Positions 23,755 to 34,501 of a stretch of 64,000 nucleotides of DNA are shown here, one piece after another. Numbering within the stretch: the stretch's first letter is position 1; each line of letters opens with the position of its first letter. Source of the DNA: Parapristionchus giblindavisi (lineage: Eukaryota > Nematoda > Chromadorea > Rhabditida > Diplogasteridae); contig CALSFV010000024.1 of assembly GCA_943737045.1 (NCBI GenBank), positions 292,001-356,000 of the forward strand. Reading direction: 5' to 3'. The notes beneath the pieces were generated by a model. It saw nothing but the letters and a program-made list of their open reading frames with translations, had not been told where the DNA came from and ran no database searches. The translations under genes were made by a program, and so were the position numbers.

Positions 23755-25150
23755 CTATTCATCTTCATTATCTACACCTATTATGCCATTTAAACAAGAA
23801 AGACAAAGCGAACCCGCAGATAGGCAAACTGCGTGATACCAGATGGTACAATTGTAACATTGAACCCAGTCATCTACTTCTTCCTCCATCTCCATCTCCT
23901 CTTCTTCACCACCAGGTCGAATTCGCCCTTGTTTAGGTGCAAGTTCATTAAGACATACATTACATGTCTTCATCTCATCAGAGGGCAACACTCTGAGAGG
24001 ATCAGCCGAAGAATCCTCTACAGTTCTCGGCCGGCCTCTCTGTAAACAAATCATAAAGATTGATCATACAACTCCTTCCATCACATCAATCTAACCTTTC
24101 CAATCGCCGCGGGTATGAACTTTACATGACCTCTAGCACGATTGGGTAAGGGAACATTTCCTCTTGGGTCCAAATCCTCCAGCTTCTGTATACACTCTCG
24201 CATTCCCTCAACGAATTCCTCAAGCTGATCATCATTTTCTCTTCTCTTCGCCAATTCAATTCTTCTCTTTGCAATATTGAGTAACTGCAAAAAGTTTATT
24301 TCACACTATTTGAGTGATACATTCATGTATGCAAATGTACCTTGTACGCCTCTTGGTAAGCCAAAGCAATTCTTTGTTCCTTCTGCTGTCTTTCTCTCAT
24401 GTATTCCTCATCAACTATCTGTGCCATAGGCATAGGCACAACATCTCTCTGAAGTGAAAGTAATCAATACAGAGGAAACAACAGAAATAGAGCACTCCGA
24501 CAACTCACTTCATCGTTAATGAGATAATCATGATCCATATCAATCTCTCTTGCTCTCTTGTCTCTAAGACTAGGCGCTGTTTCGGAGATGGTATCATCAT
24601 CTAAAGACGGATTACTGTATCTTGACAATCGACGTCCAATTAGTACCTTGGTCAAATCCATATAGTAAACATGAATGAACGTGTTTGCAGGTAATTCCGG
24701 CCTTTCGTCCATCAGGGCAAGAACAATCGAATCTTCTTGGACAGGCCGGGCAACTAAAATGTCATTTTTCACGGCTTACTGGTATATCACGGAATAAAGA
24801 TGGAGAAAATTGGTAAAAGACTGACCCGTAGCAATGCAAGTTAATTTCTTCACAGTCACATTTCTCCGCTCCTTTGTCTGTTACACGATATTCACCGTAG
24901 CCTTTATCGGAGCGAACTATCCAAACGGTTTTCGTAACTCTCTTCACTTTCTCTCTATGTTCCTTATATCCATTTACCGCTTCCCGGTGCCTCTTATAAC
25001 TTTCCATAAGCCGATACTTTCCCTCAAATAATCCTTGAGCATCCTGCAAGGAATGATTGAAATGAACAAAATGTCTCGCCTTCGTTTCTTTGGCTATTCT
25101 ATCTTCAAACTCACACCAATTTCGTGTTCTTCTTCGATATCAGAAGGAAT
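23755..25150 (-). pseudogene. C-terminal part of a MULE transposase with SWIM and PHD-like fingers
   Basis: Exons on the minus strand: about 25150-25101, 25043-24826, 24753-24509 (one further frame change inside, unresolved), 24448-24341, 24284-24096 and 24039-23755. Reading across the 24826/24753 join gives a SWIM zinc finger, CSCPDGRKAGITCKH (C-x-C-x7-C-x-H), standard in MULE transposases. Long charged helical stretches follow. The last exon opens with an AT-hook-like RGRPR and then a PHD-type C4HC3 pattern: CNVC, an acidic loop, CYNCTIWYHAVC, CLSC. No catalytic domain remains in the element, so it is a fragment. SWIM plus PHD in one transposase suggests DNA and chromatin contact; the chromatin part is inference. 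Confidence 0.75.
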
Positions 25151-25245
25151 CCACAAGATCGTGCTAGAGGTCATGTAAAGTTCATACCCGCGGCGATTGG
25201 AAAGGTTAGATTGATGTGATGGAAGGAGTTGTATGATCAATCTTT

Positions 25246-25545
25246 ATGATTTGTTTACAGAGAGGCCGGCCGAGAACTGTAGAGGATTCTTCGGCTGATC
25301 CTCTCAGAGTGTTGCCCTCTGATGAGATGAAGACATGTAATGTATGTCTTAATGAACTTGCACCTAAACAAGGGCGAATTCGACCTGGTGGTGAAGAAGA
25401 GGAGATGGAGATGGAGGAAGAAGTAGATGACTGGGTTCAATGTTACAATTGTACCATCTGGTATCACGCAGTTTGCCTATCTGCGGGTTCGCTTTGTCTT
25501 TCTTGTTTAAATGGCATAGTAGGTGTAGATAATGAAGATGAATAG
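25246..25545 (+). pseudogene. Inverted second copy of the transposase PHD-like exon
   Basis: This is the right-arm copy of the exon at 24039-23755, open for all 99 codons of the frame and differing from the left copy by a single visible residue (IVGVD for IIGVD). It lacks the upstream exons and so cannot make a transposase by itself. Confidence 0.75.
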
Positions 25546-26179
25546 ATGATGAAGATGAATAGATGATGAAGATGAATAGATAATGAAGATGAATAGATGA
25601 TGATTGATGCTATTCTGTTATTGTTGTCTTGTTATTACTACTCGAATTGTTATGTTCTCGAATGCATGAAAATTTGATGCTTATTGTACTATTTAAATAC
25701 ATTAAAAATAATAGTAATAATGATCATAGTAATAATAATAATAATAATAATAATTGTATTAATAATAAGTATTATTATTATTGAATTATTAATAATAATA
25801 ATAATAATTATAATAATAATAATAATATTAAAAAGAAAAAAGAAAAATATAAAGTATGACACATTGAACACATTCAGTGAACTACCGTAGTTCAGACGGC
25901 TGAGGTGTCCGACAAAATTTCAAACGTGCAAAAAAGCTTTACCCGAACGAATTTTTAAAAACCTTTTTTTCGCTCTTTTTATGCTCTGTTTATTAAAATA
26001 GCTGTGGTTCATATACATATATGTTCAATATATCATATTCACTCATATTTACTACTCAGAGGCTGTTTAATCATGCTTACGCTTTCATTCCTTATTGCAA
26101 ACTATATTTCTATAAAATTATTTTCATTATACATATATAGGATATGATTTATTGTTTAATGCTTAAGCTTCTTTTCTCT

Positions 26180-26410
26180 GGAGTTGAAATCCTTGCATGA
26201 TCACGAATACTAGTATAATCATGCATGATTCGACATTCCATGCATGATCATGCATGGAATATCCATCGTTCGTGATCATGCATGGATCTTCCGTGATCAT
26301 GCACGAATTTTCTGTGATCATGCATGGAATGACAGAATCCATGCATGATCACGAATAATCCATGCATGATTCGAGTATTTTCCATGCATGATCATGCCAC
26401 TAATTGCACG
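26180..26410. repeat. Array of ATGCATGATCATGCAT-type palindromic units
   Basis: At least eight copies of CATGCATGATCA or CGTGATCATGCATGGA, in both orientations, about 330-560 bp before the BTB-3 start. The equivalent place before BTB-5 lacks the array. An amplified palindromic satellite is the simplest reading. Confidence 0.8.
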
Positions 26411-26745
26411 AATTTTACTTGGATCATGCAAGGATTCAAACACCTGAGTTATGCGATGATCCTTGAGTCTATACATCAGTTAAGCCCTTCTGTTCCTTAT
26501 ATGATACCTTTTGCGCTCCAATTTTCGTCTCTTTCTTATCCCTTTGTTCTTCCTTTTCCTCTTCACCTTAATCGTCGACCGCATTATTCGTTTGGTCAAT
26601 ACTATTGTGTGTTCCTCATCCTCATCGTCTCTTTTCTCAATCTGCACTTCCTCTGTTCATCTTTCCACTCTTCTTCGTATGTTTCCATTCTTTCCACTCA
26701 TCCTCCATTTTCAGTTGAATCGTTCAACTCCTTCTCCTTTCAATT

Positions 26746-29700
26746 ATGTCAGTACCGGATCAAATAGCTGAGTTAAAGTAAGCCATGCTTTTGATTTATT
26801 TCGCCTTACAGATAATTCTCTTCAGATCTATTATTGATCGGCTAAAGAAGGATTGCAATCTGAAGAATAAGGAGATTGGACGTCTGAAAAGGGTAAAATT
26901 TCTATTTGACTTGGTCTGAATGCAGTAATATTTGTATTGTTAAGAACGGAGGCCCCGCCTGCTCGCTGTCTACTCTTGAGACCACTTTCGACTATGACTT
27001 TGACTTCACTGGTGACAACGAGAAGAGTATCGATAGTATGGAAGTTGAGGTAGTTTCATACTCTGGTCTTTCAAAACTTAAAGTCTACTTACACTTTCAA
27101 GTAGACTAAGTAGACTTGTAAGTCTACTTCAAGTGAAACGCAAGTCTACTTAAAGTATGACGTCACTATGTAATTCTACTTAAAGTGAGACGCAAGTCTA
27201 CTTAAAGTGAGAATGTGAGTTCACTCACTTGAAGTTTGCTTAAAGGGACCGGGAAACGAAAAACAAGTTGATCTCATATGAAAATGCTTGAAATTCTGTT
27301 TCGAAATATATACATCTTCTCTCTGGTAAGGAGAACGGCGCAGTTAAATAAAACTACAGTCTGCTCCAGATTGCGGGAGCCTTTTCCTAATTGCCACACC
27401 AACTCTTTTGATCATAGGTGGGCGCGTGAAAACGAATATTTTTTGCGCACAGCCTTGCCTTCCCATCGGGGCCCTGCGCATAGCCTTGCTTCGCAAAAAC
27501 TGGTAAATTTCCAGTCGAATTCGCCAAAAAATAGCCATGCGCACAGCCTTGCCTCCCCTTTTCCCGGTTTGCGCATAGCCTTTCCCCCAGCGTGCCCACC
27601 TATGCTTTGGATACGACTTGAAATTGAATTTTTTGATGCTAATTCTATCCGCAGTGGGGAATTATGAAGAATAAAACTCAATAATGGGCTATTTTGAGCT
27701 TTTCGATGTTAGCATACTGTAGTTCGGAAACCTCGCCCGTGGTGTGGAGCAGGCTACAGTAATCCAACTTCTTACCAGAGCGTCTTTTCAAACTTTCAAA
27801 TACATATTTCTGAATAGTTCTTTGAGCTTATCAACATGAGATCAACTATTTTAACTATTTCGAATCGAAATTTTTGGATGCCAGTTGCCTTTTTTTTAAT
27901 ATCGTTGAGCTATTTTTAACGCAAAAGATGTTAAATATAACTCTTCGCAGGTCTTGTGTACTATCGAGCACACTTTTTTCGCTATGTTTTTGGTCATTTT
28001 TTCAAAGAATACGTGTTCACTCAAAACATGAAAATCCCTAATAATTTCTAAAATATCTGTAAATTTGATTTTTTGCAGTTGCCGGTGGTAACCGTCGTGC
28101 TCACCTTTGGGCAGTACACTCATCATCGATATGGTGCAGTCTGCCATTACATGTAAGTTTTCTAAATAATTAGCCATGAATAGACAGAGACATCGGTTAG
28201 TCATGTCATATCTTCCTTTTCTTTTGATACGAAAGCGTTAAATCTGAGCGAAGAGATTCAGAAAATACACAAAGCTATTCAGAATGCCTCAAATATTGAC
28301 GCATGAAGAGTGTCGTATAACTATATTCACTACAACTTCGGTGGTGAGTTTTCAACCTAATAACTAGTGATATTTTAGTCGAACAAGTTCTAAATATTGA
28401 TACGTTGCTTTATCCAGGGTTCATCATATACAGAGGACTCCGTATTCGAGATGGTTAATTCAAGAGCTGGACAATCCGTTACGCTCAAGGCTACGAAAGT
28501 TCTTCCCATGAGCTATGGCAACGTGAGAAATGTTCTATTTTATTTTCCTTTTTTCAAAATTTATTCGGTGTTTTTATCATGCATTTATTTATTTATCGAT
28601 TTAAGGCGATCCCTCTAGGAAAGCTGAAGTGTGTGATGAAAATCTTCTACGATGGATCCCCGACAGTTCTTCCTCATGAACAGATTGATGATATGATTGT
28701 GCTACGATTCAAAGATAAGGTAAGTTTTGCAATAAGGTAAGTTACATTACGTGGGCTTTTCAAGAGGTTTAGGAAAATTAGTTCGATCAAAGCTCTTTCT
28801 TTTCAGTTGATATATTTAGTTCGAAATTGGGAAGGTTGGTCTTTACTCTTCCCGTTCGCCCTACAAATGCTAGTTACACACATGCTAAGCATAACTGAAC
28901 AGCCCTAGGCATACCATTAGAGCATACCAATGACATTCCAGACTACTATGCAAGCTCATTCTGGTTGTCTGTCTATGTGGTCTTCCTACTTTGCCAGATA
29001 TCTTCATTCAGAGATGAAAGAAGCTAAGGAAGGCGTCTTTCCTGTTGAAGTGCTATAAAATGAATTTGCAAAAAGTTGTATTATTTTTGGTTTAGGATTA
29101 CACAGCTGGAGAATTTCGTGAACTTCTTGAAGTAATATCACCTTCAAGTAAATCAATCGATTTGTTCAATCTCGAGATATTATTGGACATGGCTGATCGA
29201 TATTTAATGCCTAATGTAAGTATCTTGCAATAGTTATTCAAACGAATATTGTCTTTTTTTACATTTCTCTCCTATCCTGTTGTGCTCCCTTTTTTTAAAA
29301 ATTTTCGACAACACTGAAAAAGTAGATTCACTAAATCTTGCAATTTCAGTTGACTAAACTGTGCGAGAATTTTCTGACTGACAGAAGTCGCCATAACATG
29401 ACAGATATTGTTATTCTCAAGATTGCTGATGAATATAATCTTCACATGACGAGAGCGGTCAGGAAATTTTGATTGTATTTTTTAAAAGAAAACTAGCAAT
29501 ATTCAAAATAATAATAGTTATATTGTAGTTCTAATAGTTATATAAAAATAATAGTTATATTAAAAATGCAAATATATACAGTAGCGACGAAAAGTATTCG
29601 CCACAAATTTTGCAATATCATAACTTTTGACTCAGATGAGCAATCGGGCTCATCTTTTGGCAGTATACTATAGTACTAGTGTGCATCATACCCTACCCCC

Positions 29701-31288
29701 GTTGTTAAGATTCGTCGTCGTATTATTGTGTAGCGAGCCTGGACCCCCACTGTACTTACTCAGCGAAAATTATTTCCTCAGCCGGATTTTTCTGAGAGCT
29801 GTTTTTAACAGTGCATGAACAACATTTACTGAGGATTAGAATCCGCTATGTGATCGATCTGAGCTAATTCATTTCTGTGAGAAAATCGAAATTTCCGACA
29901 CCCCTAAAATTGGGTAGAATTTTCATAACTCTGTGTTCAGTGAAGCTGCAGGCTCCAAACTGGGCAGAGATGATAGCCTATGAGTGATACAAAACCTGGC
30001 CGAGTATGAGCCCGTTCGGGTGAATTTTGAGAAATTTCGAAAATTTATTATACTCATTTTTTGTGATTCAGGAAGTACCTGGTCGGATCTATTTTGATTG
30101 AGTTCAACAGCAAGATGTCTTCTATATATAGTAGATAACCGTTTACTAGTGTTTCACGAAATTTCGAGTTCTTTCAGAGATGTTATGATTGGAGAAAAGA
30201 GGTAGAAAATAGTTAGCATCTTTTTTTCAGATTTTTTCCGAAAGTTTGCGACTTTGTTCGATTGGGCTCATACTTTGTCATGACAATTATCATTAAGATA
30301 GAAGATGATCCCCAATAATAGAATGGCCATTGATGCTCTTTTTCTCTCATAAAAATCATTTTAAATTTTTGGATGATCTGAAAAAATCGTGCCATAAATA
30401 TTTTCTACCTCTTTTCTCCAATCATAACTTCTCTGAAAGAACTCGAAATATCGTGAAACACTAGTAAACGGTTATCTACTATATATAGAAGACATCTTGC
30501 TGTTGAACTCAATCGAAATAAATCCGACCAGGTACTTCCTGAATCACAAAAAATGAGCATAATAAATTTTCGAAATTTCTCAAAATTCACCCGATCGGGC
30601 TCATACTCGGCCAGGTTTTGTATCTCTCATAGGCTATCATCTCTGCCCAGTTTGGAGCCTGCAGCTTCACTGAACACAGAGTTATGAAAATTTTGCCCAA
30701 TTTCAGGGGTGTCGGAAATTTCGATTTTCTCACAGAAATGAATTAGCTCAGATCGATCATATAGCGGATTCTACTCCTCAGTAAAAGTTGTTCATGCACG
30801 GTTGAAATCAGCTCTCAGAAAAATCCGGCTGAGGAAATAATTTTCGCTGAGTAAGTACAGTGGGGTTCCAGGCTCGCTACACAATAATACGACGACGAAT
30901 CTTAACAACGGGAGTAGGATATGATGCACACTAGTACTATAGTATACTTCCAAAATATGAGCCCGATTGCTCATCTGAGTCAAAAGTTATGACATTGCAA
31001 AATTTGTGGCGAATACTTTTCGTCGCTACTGTATATATATATTTCAGATCATTCTTGAGAGAATCAAAACAAGTCAAGAAATGAGAACGAAGCTCTCATC
31101 TAATGCACAATTTGCTGAACTATCTGATACTATGAAGAGTGCTATCGGTTCAAGGTATCGTTCATTCGTTCATTCAATCATTTTTTATCATTTTTTATCA
31201 GTTTTGGTTGTTAACTATAGGTCATATGTCATATTCCACCATAACTTTCAATTATAGATTCGTCGAACTGATGATGGCTGGAAAATGA
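26746..31288 (+). CDS. BTB-domain protein, type B, unit 1 (BTB-3)
   Basis: Twelve exons join in phase to 352 residues: 26746-26777, 26826-26892, 26945-27049, 28079-28152, 28256-28343, 28418-28522, 28606-28719, 28942-29049, 29096-29215, 29350-29457, 31048-31154 and 31258-31288. The product matches BTB-2 in order: MSVPDQIAEL, coiled-coil stretch, beta-rich half (EDSVFEMVNSRAGQSVTLKA), BTB domain (MQAHSGCLSMWSSYFARYL, LEILLDMADRYLMPN) and helical tail. Intron 3 (1 kb) holds two repeats and intron 10 (1.6 kb) holds a 1.45-kb palindromic transposon. No stop or frame break was found in the exons. Its promoter is of the second type, shared with BTB-5 and the window's right edge. It ends 217 bp from the convergent MIG-18-like gene. 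Confidence 0.85.
27066..27245. repeat. AAGTCTACTT-rich repeat, copy in BTB-3 intron 3
   Basis: Repeated and inverted units of AAGTCTACTTAAAGTGAGACG fill about 180 bp. Copies of the same design lie at 37322-37495 and 57294-57435 in the spacers before BTB-4 and BTB-6. A palindromic MITE built of smaller repeats. Confidence 0.8.
27413..27604. mobile_element. MITE with CATAGGTGGGC ends
   Basis: CATAGGTGGGCGCGTG opens and CGTGCCCACCTATG closes the segment. The inside has four direct copies of GCGCAYAGCCTTGC. It is in intron 3 of BTB-3 and absent from the same intron of BTB-5. Confidence 0.7.
29579..31031. mobile_element. 1.45-kb palindromic Tc1/mariner-type element
   Basis: CAGTAGCGACGAAAAGTATTCG and its complement form the ends, with TA on both sides, and the two halves are inverted copies with the centre near 30305. 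The TA duplication and CAGT start fit Tc1/mariner mobilisation. No transposase frame. It sits in intron 10 of BTB-3; the other BTB genes have a ~170-500-bp intron here. Confidence 0.88.
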
Positions 31289-31505
31289 TTTCGCATCAAT
31301 TTCCTCAATCTTTCTCTTTTTTCTTGCTCGATTTCCTCAGTGTTTCTTTAATAATGCCACTTTCCTTAATCACATCATCAGCAATACAAACTAATCATGA
31401 ACATTCTCTGTTCATATCCCGTTTTGGATAAATGATCTTCGTGTTATTGTGTATTTCTCTACATTAAAATTATCTCGGTGTACATCATATGAATTGAGTT
31501 TATCA

Positions 31506-32684
31506 TTAATTAGATAGATTTTGAATTGACCATCCCTCGAAATGGATTCCTTCGATGAATTGATCTGTATAGACGCTACGAGAATATTTCACAATGTCGG
31601 TGCCATTCTCCCGAACACACTTATCTGTCTGAAATGTCATAAAAAAGTATAAAAACAATCATAGAACACGATCTTATAATCAGGAGGGAAACCATTCGTG
31701 GGCGCCGATATGGGGGTGCATCCTTTAAAATTAGGGCGTTTAGAAAATTGTGTGGAATGCCCCCCCCTTCAAAAAAATGACGTTTAGGTGATTTTTTTCA
31801 TAAAAAATTTAAAACAACCTGTAAAATTATGTAATGGTGCACCCAAAATTTCCTTATACTCCATCAGTAAATAATGAAATATAGACTTACTCGTGCATGC
31901 ATAACCCATTCTGAATTGACTTCCATTTGTTTTCTCATGAAATGTTCTGCCGGTCTTGTGTAACATCTAGCCACTGATATCCATCCCTCTCCACAATACA
32001 TGAGGAAACGACCACCATTTGTTTCGAAACTGAAAATATTCATCTTTTTCGAAAATTCAATTAGAAACAAAACGTTTCATGAAGATTATAAGACTTGTCT
32101 CCGTAGTGACATTTCACGCTTCTGTCCTAGAAATATTGATTGAAATGTCGCTTATATGATTATGTACTCACAGCGATATCAATTCGAAGTTTGGCAGAAT
32201 TTCCATGCTTATGACACCTGAATATTTTTTTTTAAATATATTTTGAAATCACGAAACAGTCTCACTTGAAGATTGAATTGTTAACAGGCAATGAGTCATG
32301 CAAATCAATTTTTTGTCCACGATATGTAAGACAAGCAGTCTGTAAAGGAGGCTCTCATTGTCAATGTTTTTTTACATTTATTTTCAACATTCTTTTCATG
32401 TCAAATAATATTTCTTTGTTCCACTAAGCATGATATCAATAAAATTGGTTGGGTTTTCATCTGATAGTTTAAACCGATATTTCCTCATTGAGAATGACGT
32501 GCTGGCAAATCAATTACTTTCTTTGAAAATGCACTCTAAGCTATACTTTTGGATGATTTTTTTTGAAAATTTAATTTAAATTATGATTTGGGTGACTCAC
32601 CAATTCAATATTTCCTGATCGATCACACTGGTATTCAAATAGGCCATCTTCGTATTTGAATGGCTCACCTTTGAATGAACAAAA
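31506..32684 (-). CDS. MIG-18-like extracellular protein, copy A (5' end not found)
   Basis: Six minus-strand exons join in phase: 32684-32601, 32339-32266, 32217-32172, 32126-32074, 32029-31891 and 31628-31506 (TAA). They encode cysteine-spaced modules: FCSFKGEPFKYEDGLFEYQC, then ACLTYRGQKIDL and IFKCHKHGNSAKLRI, then VKCHYGDKSYNLHETF and GGRFLMYCGEGWISVARC, then a Cys-containing tail. The pattern C-x-Y/F-x-G ... G-x-F-x-Y-x-C matches the fibronectin type I-like domain of nematode MIG-18-like secreted proteins, which act outside cells in the matrix; this is from recall of the family. No signal-peptide exon was identified upstream of 32684. Convergent with BTB-3. Confidence 0.65.
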
Positions 32685-33200
32685 CTGTTCATTTTAACAC
32701 GTGGTTCATGAAAAAAGACACGCGCTCAAGAACTAATTTTTCAAAATGATTTTAATTAGCCTATTCCATGTACGTTTGTTGTGCGAATACAAATTTCTGG
32801 TACCGCTGGTTCTGTGGTTCCCAACCGGTGTCCAAAAATATCCAAATTCCAAAAAAATCTATAACTTTTTAATGAAAAGCGATATGATCGCAATTTCTTC
32901 TCCTGAAGAACTACAGTCCCGCACACTCCCTAAACTTTGCCCGCATGATTCATGTCGCATTTTTTATGAAGCGAATATATAAAAAATCATTAGTTGTAAT
33001 CGTTGTATCAACAGACTACTGTAATCCAAATTTCATATTTGAATTTCTCATATTTCATGACCCTGTGAAATAGGCTGACTTATTCGGCGTTGCCTTAACG
33101 AGAAGAGAGCTCGACGACTTCACATCTCGTTTGACGGACACGTCAACATAAAAGTTGGAGTGTGTAGGGTCACGCGAAAAAAATCTCCCTAGACATTTAA

Positions 33201-33290
33201 AAGGTCTCTTCAACGGTCTACGCTCTCTCGTTGTTAGAGAACAATGAAATAGTGTGCGCAATGAAGAGATTGAGTGAGGTCACTCTCCCT
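33201..33290. mobile_element. 90-bp MITE with TTAA target duplication
   Basis: It begins AAGGTCTCTTCAACG, ends CACTCTCCCT and is flanked by TTAA at 33197-33200 and 33291-33294. The homologous unit 3 sequence (49375-49385) reads GACATTTAATTTCG with no insert. It is related to the MITE at 13910-14016 (shared GTCTCTTC, GTTGTTAGAGA, TGTGCGCAATGAAGAGA). Confidence 0.83.
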
Positions 33291-33591
33291 TTAATTTCGA
33301 TCTAGGATGCTCGTTATGCTTCCCATTATAAATAGACCATCGGTACAAAAAAAACAGGGAAATAAGGACCACAAAAGTACATACTATTGCGCATGCAAAT
33401 GGCTTGTTTAAATCATTTTAAAAATTTGTAGGCAGCAACCGCATTCGGTTCACATGCACAGAAAGTACATTTCCTCACGTTTCCCAAGATCATATCTCGA
33501 GTTGCTTACCTATTTTACGATCTTTGCATATGGGGTCAGCTTTCAGTACAAGTCGATTGTTCTCTATCGCACATGAATAATTGAACTTGCC
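33280..33591 (-). CDS. Fn1-like exon plus a hydrophobic exon, uncertain parent gene
   Basis: Exon 33591-33510 encodes GKFNYSCAIENNRLVLKADP followed by ICKDRKIG, which resembles half of the MIG-18-like module next door (G-x-F-x-Y-x-C ... C-x-x-R-K-I). In phase, 33383-33280 then gives a hydrophobic helix (VVLISLFFLY) and a short basic tail whose stop lies inside the 33201-33290 MITE. Either these are extra C-terminal exons of receptor copy 2 (phase fits exon 9) or remnants of a separate extracellular-domain gene. I cannot choose. Confidence 0.4.
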
Positions 33592-34501
33592 CTTGAAAAA
33601 AGGAATATTTTATTATGTAGGTACAAATTGTTCCGTACAATGTGCTAAATTAATGTTAAATTTAGTTTCAAAATGACGAAAACAAGACATAACAAGCAAT
33701 ATATTACATAAAAAGCAAGATAGTTGACAAAAAATTCAGCTTGCTTACACCCAACACCTAATAAAAACGATACATTCAAGCCATTTTTTTTATAGAACAT
33801 ATAGTTGTCATCAGGCCATTGTCATCAATTGTCATTAATTGTCATTGTGATCAACTGTCATCAAGTAGCATTGTCATCAGTCGATTTTCATCTATTACTC
33901 ACGAGCACGGCGAATCTAACGATCAATAGAATAATCGGAGACAAATTGGAAGTATCAAAGATGAAGACAAGATCGAGTACTACCAAAGGTCCAGCGTAGA
34001 TTACCGTCACCACTATTGCCTGAAAACAGCATTTAAAAATTAAAAGGATGTTTTCAGTCTCTCGCTGACAAAGATAGCGAGAGTGTGTTTAAAATTTGCT
34101 TGGGTTGTGCTTTTTAATTCATATTATGAATTATTACAATAACTTTATGTATTTTCTTATTAGGAGATCGTACCTGAGCGACAAATATGGAAGTGAGCCT
34201 CTCTCTGACTTTTGACACTCCCGATTGCGGGGAATAGTCAGTTTTCTGTAATTTTTCATTTCGTTATATGTTCTCAATATACTTTCTACATTGTGCCATT
34301 GTCGAGCGGTTTATAAAACATAATAGGAATCTACGTTTTTTCCAATTATTATTTCTCTAGAATTTTATAATGTTTTAGAAAAGTGAATATTTAACCAACC
34401 AATTGATGAATCGTTATGAGGACCGAATGAATGATAACCATTAGCACAAGGGGTAGAATTAAGGCGACACTTACGGGGAGTATGATCGATTCTGAATTTA
34501 T
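33556..34501. repeat. Near-identical duplicated tract (pairs with 49647-50593)
   Basis: By eye these ~945 bp differ from 49647-50593 only by one added T (in the run near 34339 / 50429). They cover receptor exons 7-9 and introns. Beyond 34501 the two sequences diverge abruptly, and beyond 33556 they show scattered differences. Confidence 0.85.

Larger units (their letters stand above)
23370..25927. mobile_element. Fold-back Mutator-like (MULE) element
   Basis: Terminal arms of ~770 bp (23370-24141 and 25158-25927) are near-perfect inverted copies beginning ACGTTTGAAATTTTGTCGG. The 9-bp sequence GCAAAAAAG flanks both ends (23361-23369 and 25928-25936); 9-bp duplications are typical of Mutator elements. 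The inside encodes the C-terminal part of a transposase on the minus strand, and each arm carries the last coding exon. The N-terminal and catalytic region is missing, so the element is non-autonomous. A pure ATT/AAT-rich tract lies in each arm (23462-23610 and 25684-25840). The nearby paralogous spacers (42800, 63735) have no element. Confidence 0.85.

Noticed and set aside
26180..26410. CRISPR-like array
   Set aside because: Units are adjoining dyads without unique spacers, in a eukaryotic genome.
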